From contig MU647332.1 of NCBI GenBank assembly GCA_026770585.1, positions 76,538 to 87,182 of the forward strand: DNA of 10,645 nucleotides, in the 5' to 3' direction. How positions within the stretch are numbered: position 1 is the first letter of the stretch; every line of letters starts with the position of its first letter. This document shows positions 6,210 through 10,524 of the stretch, piece by piece. A program made the position numbers and the translations under genes. Source of the DNA: Baffinella frigidus. Taxonomy: Eukaryota > Cryptophyceae > Cryptomonadales > Baffinellaceae. The notes under the pieces are model-generated. The model saw only the letters and a program-made list of their open reading frames with translations, was not told the origin of the DNA and made no database searches.

Positions 6210-6327
6210 CAGGGGTACCTCGCTCATAAGAAAACGCCTCCCCCTAAGACCCTACAGTAGGACCATGCCTAGGGTCCTAGGGGGGTCCTAGGGGGGGGGG
6301 CAGTTTCTTATGAGCGAGGTACCCCTG
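6210..6327 (+). mobile_element. Family A element, copy A9
   Basis: 118 bp with TA at 6208-6209 and 6328-6329. Terminal 13 bp perfect; inner arm AAAACGCC on the left against GGCAGTTT on the right. + core in which GGTCCTAGGGGG is repeated. Unusually it sits between 24-bp direct repeats of family B sequence. Confidence 0.9.
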
Positions 6328-6333
6328 TAGGTA

Positions 6334-6434
6334 CCCCTTAAGTGGCGAGTAGGCTTATACGCCCTGCCGTAGGGCCCTGGGACCTGCCTAAGACCTGTCG
6401 GGGGTTAATTTAGACCCCCTGGCTACTTAAGGGG
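6334..6434 (+). mobile_element. Family B element, copy B3 (101 bp)
   Basis: Starts CCCCTTAAGTGGCGAG after TA (6332-6333) and ends CTTAAGGGG before CA (6435-6436), a TA with one transition. Interior CCGTAGGGCCCTGGG and a decayed GGGGGTTAATTTAGACCCCC palindrome. Confidence 0.85.
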
Positions 6435-6447
6435 CAGGCCTACCGTA

Positions 6448-6566
6448 CAGGGGTACCTCGATTACAAGAAAACGCCTCCCCGTAGGACCCTACAGTAGGC
6501 CTATGCCTAGGGCCCTATGGTCGTCCTAGAGGGGGGTGACGTTTTCTTGTAATCGAGGTATCCCTG
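6448..6566 (+). mobile_element. Family A element, copy A10 (GATTACAAG subtype)
   Basis: 119 bp, TA at 6446-6447 and 6567-6568. The arms read CCTCGATTACAAGAAAACG and CGTTTTCTTGTAATCGAGG, a matched change in both arms relative to CTCATAAG/CTTATGAG. This marks a subfamily and links family A to element C, which has the same CTCGATTACAAG. Confidence 0.9.
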
Positions 6567-6589
6567 TAGGGTCTTTTGGAGGGCAGGCC

Positions 6590-6612
6590 TCCTTATGAGC
6601 GAGGCTCCCCTG
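6590..6612 (+). mobile_element. Family A fragment A11 (right end only)
   Basis: CTTATGAGCGAGGCTCCCCTG followed by TA. A lone right terminus without core or left arm. Confidence 0.6.
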
Positions 6613-6672
6613 TAGGTCCTGCCACGCCTTATTCTCAAGCAACCCCTGTAATACAAACACGGCCGCCATGTA

Positions 6673-6909
6673 CAGGATTACCTCGCTCATAAGAAACCGC
6701 CCCCCTCCCTAGGATCACCATATGACCCAAGGCATAGGCCTACAGGGGTACCTCGTTCATAAAAAACCGACCCCCCCTAGGACCCTACAGTAGGACCATG
6801 CTTAGGGCCCTATGGTGGTCCTAGGGGGGTGGGCGTTTCTTATGAGCGAGGTACCCCTGCACTGTAGGGTCCTAGGAGGAGGCGGTTTCTTATGAGCGAG
6901 GTACCCCTG
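6673..6909 (-). mobile_element. Family A element, copy A12, split by A13
   Basis: Left part 6673-6742 (starts CAGGATTACCTCG after TA 6671-6672) and right part 6862-6909 (ends GAGGTACCCCTG before TA 6910-6911). The break lies at GGCATAGGCC-TA/CTGTAGGGTCC, contiguous in other reversed copies such as A7. Without A13 and one 2-bp duplicate the element is 118 bp, the family length. Confidence 0.9.
6743..6859 (+). mobile_element. Family A element, copy A13, nested in A12
   Basis: 117 bp, between TA (6741-6742) and CA (6860-6861, a mutated TA). Ends CAGGGGTACCTCGTTCATAA and GAGCGAGGTACCCCTG. + core. It is younger than A12. Confidence 0.9.
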
Positions 6910-6911
6910 TA

Positions 6912-7027
6912 CAGGGGCACCTCGCTTAAGAAAACGCACCCCCCTAGGACCCTACTGTAGACCCACGCCTAGGGTCCTAGGGGGGTCCTAGGGGGGTGGG
7001 CGTTTTCTTATGAGCGAGGTACCCCTG
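6912..7027 (+). mobile_element. Family A element, copy A14
   Basis: 116 bp, left TA 6910-6911 shared with A12 and right TA 7028-7029. Left end CAGGGGCACCTCGCTTAAG is slightly shortened; right end normal. + core with the same duplicated GGTCCTAGGGGG as A9, marking a sub-lineage. Confidence 0.9.
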
Positions 7028-7074
7028 TAGGGTTGCGATCCAAGGTCCTCGCCGCACGTAGGGCCCTGCGGGTA

Positions 7075-7125
7075 CAGGGGTACCTCGCTCATGAGAAACC
7101 GCCCCCCCCCCTAGGGACCACCGTA
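7075..7125 (-). mobile_element. Family A element, copy A15 (left half)
   Basis: Begins CAGGGGTACCTCGCTCATGA after TA (7073-7074) and runs through the C tract to AGGGACCACCGTA, where A16 starts. A possible remainder after A16 (7237-7260) repeats GACCACCGTAGGGCCC and ends TACCCCTG but lacks the rest of the core and arm, so the distal part is deleted or rearranged. Confidence 0.75.
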
Positions 7126-7260
7126 CAGGGGTACCTCGCTCATAAGAAACCGCCCCCCCCCTAGGACCCTACAGTAGGCCTATGGCTAGGGCCCTATGGT
7201 GGTCCTAGGGGGGGGGGCGGTTTCTTATGAGCGAGGGACCACCGTAGGGCCCTACCCCTG
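7126..7260 (+). mobile_element. Family A element, copy A16, with disturbed right end
   Basis: Normal left end and arms (to GCGAGG at 7236), after TA 7124-7125. The expected terminal TACCCCTG is displaced by 16 bp (GACCACCGTAGGGCCC) and comes at 7253-7260, followed by TT not TA. The 16 bp share a 13-bp direct repeat, AGGGACCACCGTA, with the sequence just left of A16 (7113-7125 and 7234-7246). + core. Confidence 0.8.
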
Positions 7261-7265
7261 TTTGC

Positions 7266-7295
7266 ACCACCGCCTGGTCCTTACTAGGCGGTGGT
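7266..7295. repeat. 10-bp hairpin
   Basis: ACCACCGCCT pairs perfectly with AGGCGGTGGT across a 10-nt loop, directly before element B4. No function is visible. Confidence 0.7.
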
Positions 7296-7298
7296 CTA

Positions 7299-7519
7299 TC
7301 CCTTAAGTGGCCAGTAGGCTCATACGCCCTACAGGGGTACCTCGCTCATAAGAAACTGCCCCCCCCCCTAGGACCACCATAGGGTCCTAGGCATAGGCCC
7401 ACTGTAGGGTCCTAGGGGGAGGCGGTTTCTTATGAGCGAGGTTCCCCTGCAACGTAGGGCCCTAGGACCTGCCTAGGACCTCTTGGTGGTCAAATTTGAC
7501 CACCTGGCCACTTAAGGGA
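7299..7519 (+). mobile_element. Family B element, copy B4, split by A17
   Basis: Ends TCCCTTAAGTGGCCA and TGGCCACTTAAGGGA are perfect inverted copies, with TA on both sides (7297-7298, 7520-7521). A17 interrupts it at CATACGCCC-TA. The two parts (7299-7331, 7452-7519) add up to exactly 101 bp. It has the best-preserved B termini here. Confidence 0.95.
7332..7449 (-). mobile_element. Family A element, copy A17, nested in B4
   Basis: 118 bp between TA (7330-7331) and CA (7450-7451). Left end CAGGGGTACCTCGCTCATAA, right end GAGCGAGGTTCCCCTG. Reversed core CCACCATAGGGTCCTAGG. Inserted after B4. Confidence 0.95.
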
Positions 7520-7521
7520 TA

Positions 7522-7649
7522 GGGGTACCTCGCTCATAAGAAAACGCCTTCCCCTAGCTAGGAGCCTACATGTACAGTAGGCCTATGCCTAGGGCCCTGC
7601 GATAGTCCCTAGGGGGGGGGGGCGTTTTCGTATGAGCGAGGTACCCCTG
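7522..7649 (+). mobile_element. Family A element, copy A18
   Basis: Abuts B4, sharing TA 7520-7521, but its first two bases (CA) are missing, so it starts GGGGTACCTCGCTCATAAG. Right end GAGCGAGGTACCCCTG then CA. 128 bp, lengthened by CTAGCTAGGAGCC and ACATGT changes. + core. Confidence 0.85.
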
Positions 7650-7743
7650 CACACAACGTCCTATGACACGCACGGTGTGATTTCTTTATTTCGGGGAACC
7701 CCTGTGATCCTCGGGGTTCGAACTGCAGCCAAATGGCCCAATA

Positions 7744-7844
7744 TCCCTCAACTGGCGAGCTGGTCAAATTCGACCCGCAAGAGGTCCTAGGCAGGTCCTA
7801 GGGCCCTACCGTAGGGCGTATGAGCCTACTCGCCACTCAAGGGA
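7744..7844 (-). mobile_element. Family B element, copy B5 (101 bp)
   Basis: TA at 7742-7743 and 7845-7846. Ends TCCCTCAACTGGC and GCCACTCAAGGGA. Interior in reverse order: GCAAGAGGTCCTAGGCAGG, GGGCCCTACCGTAGGGCGTA. Confidence 0.9.
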
Positions 7845-7888
7845 TATTGAAAGATCAGGTTGTGAGCCCACCGTTGTAAGGACAAGCA

Positions 7889-7989
7889 TCCCGTAAGTGG
7901 CGAGTAGGCTCATACTCCCTACCGTAGGGCCCTAGGACCTGCCTCGGACCTCTCGGCGGTCAAATTTGACCGCATGGCCACTTAAGGGG
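7889..7989 (+). mobile_element. Family B element, copy B6 (101 bp)
   Basis: CA at 7887-7888 and TA at 7990-7991. Ends TCCCGTAAGTGGC and GCCACTTAAGGGG... read outward with one mutation. Interior CCGTAGGGCCCTAGGACCTG and GGCGGTCAAATTTGACCGC, an intact palindrome. Confidence 0.9.
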
Positions 7990-7999
7990 TATCATGTAG

Positions 8000-8028
8000 G
8001 CCCGCCTTGAGACAGGCCCGCCTCGGGG
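8000..8028 (+). repeat. Isolated minisatellite-type units between B6 and B7
   Basis: GGCCCGCCTTGAGACA then GGCCCGCCTCGGGG: two units related to the 8341-9138 array. One more (GGCCCACCTCGGA) follows B7 at about 8136. Confidence 0.6.
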
Positions 8029-8032
8029 CATA

Positions 8033-8133
8033 TCCCTCAAGTGACCAGTAGGCTCATACGCCCTACCGTAGGGGCCCTAGGACCTGCCTAGGGCTTCCAC
8101 GGGCGATTATTCACCCGTTGGTCACTTACGGGA
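8033..8133 (+). mobile_element. Family B element, copy B7 (101 bp)
   Basis: TA at 8031-8032 and 8134-8135. Ends TCCCTCAAGTGACCA and TGGTCACTTACGGGA; the inner part GTGACCA/TGGTCAC is compensated in both arms. The internal palindrome is GGGCGATTATTCACCC rather than CAAATTTG, as in B2, defining a second B subtype. Confidence 0.9.
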
Positions 8134-8212
8134 TAGGCCCACCTCGGAAGCTCTCAAACCCGAGACCCGAAACCCTCGACCCGAAACGCCTCAGCACCTC
8201 ATGAGGGGCGTA

Positions 8213-8338
8213 CAGGGGTACCTCGCTCATAAAAAACGCCCATCCCCCTAGCTAGGACCACCATAGGGCCCTAGGCATGGTCCTACTGTAGGGTCCTAGG
8301 GGGGGGGGGGTCGGTTTCTTATGAGCGAGGTACCCCTG
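8213..8338 (-). mobile_element. Family A element, copy A19
   Basis: 126 bp, TA at 8211-8212 and 8339-8340. Perfect 13-bp termini; a long G run on the right arm accounts for extra length. Reversed core. CCTCATGAGG occurs just outside on both sides. Confidence 0.9.
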
Positions 8339-8865
8339 TACATGTAAGCTCCTCATGAGGAGAAGCACGGGCCCGCCTCAGGAAAGAATGACCCGCCCCA
8401 GGATGGACTGGCCCGCATCAGGATGAAGACGGGCCCACTTCAGGACCTCGGGACCTCAGGAGCAGAACGGGCCCGCCTCAGGATGGAAGGGCCCGCCTCA
8501 GGAAAGAATGCCCCGCCTCAAGAGGAGCGCTCCGGGAAGGGCCCGCCTCAGGATGAAGACGGGCCCGCCTCAGGACCTCCGGAGGAAGAAACGGGCCCGC
8601 CTCAGGACCTCAGGAGGAAGCAACAGGCCCGCCTCAGGAAGAGCGCTTCGGGAAGGGCCCGCTTCATGAGAAGCGACGGGCCCACCTCAGGACCTCAGGA
8701 CCAGAATGGGCCCGCCTCGGAAGGGAACGGGCCCGCCTCGGGAGAGAATGACCCGCCTCAGGATGGAAGGGCCCGCCTCAGGAAAGAATGACCCGCCTCA
8801 GGATGGAAGGGCCCTCAGGAGGAGCAACGGGCCCGCCTCAGGACCTCAGGACCTCAGGAGGAAGA

Positions 8866-8920
8866 AACGGGCCCGCCTTAGGAGGAGCGCTCGGGGAAGA
8901 GAGAGAGCACCCCGGCCCCG
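8866..8920 (+). repeat. 55-bp exact duplication in the minisatellite, copy 1
   Basis: Identical to 9084-9138, 218 bp away. It includes GGAGGAGCGCTCGGGGAAG, a GA run and CACCCCGGCCCCG. This points to a higher-order duplication of a ~218-bp block. Confidence 0.85.
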
Positions 8921-9083
8921 CCTCGGGACCTCAGGAGCGGAACGGGCCCACCTCAGGAGAAGGACGGGCCCACCTCAGGACGAAGACAGGCCCACCTCAG
9001 GACCTCGGGACCTCAGGGGGAGCAACGGGCCCGCCTCAGGACCTCAGGGGGGAAGGGCCCGCCTCAGGACCACGGGAGGAAGC

Positions 9084-9138
9084 AACGGGCCCGCCTTAGG
9101 AGGAGCGCTCGGGGAAGAGAGAGAGCACCCCGGCCCCG
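9084..9138 (+). repeat. 55-bp exact duplication in the minisatellite, copy 2
   Basis: Second identical copy, at the edge of the array; the following sequence (GTGGCGGGACAGACCCC) belongs to the next repeat type. Confidence 0.85.
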
Positions 9139-9186
9139 GTGGCGGGACAGACCCCTGCGTGGGGGGGGGGAGTCAGCGCTTACTGA
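9132..9186 (+). repeat. Subtelomeric H repeat, copy 1
   Basis: GGCCCCGGTGGCGGGACAGA, then CCCCTGCGTG, a G run and GTCAGCGCTTA. The same modules recur around 9229-9294 and, in changed order, at 9462-9553. Confidence 0.65.
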
Positions 9187-9208
9187 GGCCTCTATCGAGC
9201 GTTGTATA

Positions 9209-9226
9209 CAGGGGTACCTCGCTCAC
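9209..9226 (+). mobile_element. Family A fragment A20 (left end only)
   Basis: CAGGGGTACCTCGCTCAC after TA (9207-9208), then directly ACCCCTGCGTG of the H repeat. A solo left terminus, the most telomere-proximal trace of family A. Confidence 0.7.
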
Positions 9227-9245
9227 ACCCCTGCGTGTGGGGGGG

Positions 9246-9294
9246 GTCAGCGCTTATTCTCTGGGTTCTGCGCAGACACAGCCTCGGTAGGGGT
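9246..9294 (+). repeat. 49-bp direct repeat, copy 1
   Basis: GTCAGCGCTTATTCTCTGGG then TTCTGCGCAGACACAGCCTCGGTAGGGGT as two parts. It matches 9462-9510 with one T/C change. B8 and the TAGGGTG array lie between the copies. Confidence 0.9.
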
Positions 9295-9297
9295 GCA

Positions 9298-9398
9298 TCC
9301 CTTAAGTGGCGATGCGGTCAAATTTGACCGCCAAGAGGTCCTAGGCAGGTCCTAGGGCCCTACTGTAGGGCGTATGAGCCTACTCGCCACTTAAGGGG
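9298..9398 (-). mobile_element. Family B element, copy B8 (101 bp)
   Basis: CA at 9296-9297 and TA at 9399-9400. Ends TCCCTTAAGTGGCGA and TCGCCACTTAAGGGG are near-perfect. Reversed interior with GCGGTCAAATTTGACCGC. It lies beyond the minisatellite, so family B reaches close to the telomere. Confidence 0.95.
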
Positions 9399-9403
9399 TA
9401 CCC

Positions 9404-9461
9404 TAGGGTGTAGGGTGTAGGGTGTAGGGTGTAGGGTGTAGGGTGTAGGGTGTAGGGTGTA
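9404..9461 (+). repeat. Interstitial telomere-like array, (TAGGGTG)8
   Basis: Eight perfect copies of the 7-mer TAGGGTG (equivalently TGTAGGG) plus TA. It differs by one base from the common TTTAGGG telomere unit and has the same strand polarity as the terminal array. Confidence 0.9.
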
Positions 9462-9510
9462 GTCAGCGCTTATTCTCTGGGTCCTGCGCAGACACAGCCT
9501 CGGTAGGGGT
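9462..9510 (+). repeat. 49-bp direct repeat, copy 2
   Basis: Second copy, directly following the TAGGGTG array; continues into GGCCCCGCTGTGGCGGGACA, a version of the H repeat. Confidence 0.9.
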
Positions 9511-9658
9511 ACAGACAGGCCCCGCTGTGGCGGGACACACCCCTGTGTGGGATCAAGTGAATGCCAGATTTAGGTTGATCCCTGACTTAGGGCGCCCACC
9601 CTCCAAAGGAGGAGAGCGCACACGGCACCTTGTGAGAAGGGGGGGGGGGTCGGATAGG
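9511..9658. other. Unrecognised subtelomeric spacer
   Basis: Starts with H-repeat sequence (to about 9553), then about 100 bp without visible repeat structure and a run of ten or so G at 9640-9650. No gene is supported. Confidence 0.4.
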
Positions 9659-9768
9659 CCCGCCTCAGGACGGACAGGCCCGCCTCGGGACGGAAACGCA
9701 CGGGGGGGCAGAGCCGCACCTCGTTGGGTGATGAGGGAGGCGATAAGGCGCGCGGGCGTGACGTCGAA
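9659..9768 (+). repeat. Subtelomeric J repeat, copy 1
   Basis: GGCCCGCCTC(A/G)GGACGGA units followed by GCACCTCGTTGGGTGATGAG and GCGCGCGGGCGTGACGTCGAA. The last 53 bp (9716-9768) match 9980-10032 with a few substitutions. Confidence 0.8.
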
Positions 9769-9774
9769 GGATTG

Positions 9775-9806
9775 AGTATGTGTGGAGGGTAGGTATGCGT
9801 TATGGT
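9775..9806 (+). repeat. 32-bp direct repeat, copy 1
   Basis: AGTATGTGTGGAGGGTAGG then TATGCGTTATGGT; matches 9861-9892 with three transitions. Confidence 0.85.
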
Positions 9807-9860
9807 GTCCACCCTTCAGGCATACTTCCTCGCAGGGGGAAATCGGGGGCCGGCCGAAGG

Positions 9861-9892
9861 AGTATGTGTGGAGGGTAAGTATGTGTTACGGT
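9861..9892 (+). repeat. 32-bp direct repeat, copy 2
   Basis: AGTATGTGTGGAGGGTAAG then TATGTGTTACGGT, preceded by CGAAGG as is copy 1. It lies between the two J repeats. Confidence 0.85.
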
Positions 9893-9929
9893 AGCCTGTG
9901 TTAGGGTAGGTGGACTGTAAGAGAGGCGA

Positions 9930-10032
9930 TGCGGCCCGCCTCGGGACGGAAATGCAGGTGCGTGTTATCTCTCTCTCTCGCACCTCGTTCGGTGATGAGG
10001 GAGGTGATGAGGCGCGCGGGCGTAACGTCGAA
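9930..10032 (+). repeat. Subtelomeric J repeat, copy 2
   Basis: CGGCCCGCCTCGGGACGGAA and GCACCTCGTTCGGTGATGAG to GTAACGTCGAA. Offset from copy 1 is about 264 bp, so J plus the 32-bp repeat form a larger duplicated block. Confidence 0.8.
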
Positions 10033-10060
10033 CGCGTAGTTGGCAGCCGGTGTTCCGGGC

Positions 10061-10450
10061 GGGCAGAGAAGCACTTCCCTCACTTCCCCGTTTTCGTCCA
10101 GACCCTGGTGTAAGGATTACGGCTGAGCTTTTAACACGTTGACAAGCTGGGGATTCTGGGAGCAATCCGGGGCAGAGCAGCACCTCTCGCACCTCCCCGT
10201 TTTCGTCCAGACCCTGTGCAGGGTTGACGGACTATTGTTAAGTTGACATGCGGGATTACGGTACGAATCTGTTAACTTTGGGCAGAGCAGCACTTCACGC
10301 ACCTCTCCGTTTTCGTCCAAACCCTGGTTAAGTGGGGTTTAGGGTTAACGGACTCTTGTTAAGTGACATGTTGGGGGTTCGGGGAGGGATTCGTCAACTT
10401 TGGGGATAACAGCTCCGAGGGATTCTCCCCGTTCTCGCCCAGACCCTGGT
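10061..10450 (+). repeat. Telomere-adjacent ~110-bp repeat array
   Basis: A 47-bp core, GGGCAGAGCAGCAC, TCACGCACCTC and CCGTTTTCGTCCAGACCCTG, starts at 10061, 10170 and 10280, and a fourth degenerate copy ends near 10448. Between cores, GGTTAACGGACT-TTGTTAAGT-GACATG and a TTAACTTTGGG stretch recur. Short minus-strand frames beginning MREVLLCP arise from these cores and are not genes. Confidence 0.85.
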
Positions 10451-10524
10451 GAGTAGATTAGGGTTTAGGTTCGCGGGATTGAGGTTTAGGGTCGAGGGTC
10501 TAGGGTTTAGGGTTGAGGGTTTCT
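10451..10524 (+). repeat. Degenerate telomere-like transition zone
   Basis: Irregular units such as TTAGGG, TTTAGGG, TCTAGGG, TTGAGGG and TCGAGGG. These read as old or mistemplated TTTAGGG-type repeats immediately inside the regular array. Confidence 0.8.

Larger units (their letters stand above)
8341..9138 (+). repeat. GC-rich minisatellite, GGGCCCGCCTCAGGA-type core
   Basis: Roughly 28 variants of a (A/C)GGGCCCGCCTCAGG core, joined by short linkers such as AGGAAGAATGA, ACCTCAGGAGGAAG or GGAGGAGCGCTC. All three forward frames are open over long stretches, giving Gly-Pro-Pro-Gln-Asp, Gly-Pro-Ala-Ser-Gly or Ala-Arg-Leu-Arg repeats. That is expected from a stop-poor GC-rich repeat and is not evidence of a protein. 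It contains a 55-bp exact duplication (8866-8920 and 9084-9138). Confidence 0.85.

Noticed and set aside
7690-7730. tRNA-like GGGTTCGAAC segment
   Set aside because: The 5-bp T-stem does not pair, no anticodon arm or acceptor stem fits, and the segment is part of a GAACCCC/GGGGTTC hairpin.
3869-8338. CRISPR array
   Set aside because: Repeats are palindromic, in both orientations, irregularly spaced, nested and TA-flanked, in a eukaryotic chromosome.
8423-9290. Forward frames of 122, 194 and 103 codons with Gly-Pro/Arg repeats
   Set aside because: They come from the minisatellite, which is open in all three frames, and no frame is favoured.
9901-10320. Several minus-strand frames beginning MREVLLCP
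   Set aside because: The same sequence arises from each subtelomeric repeat core and stops soon after in different ways.
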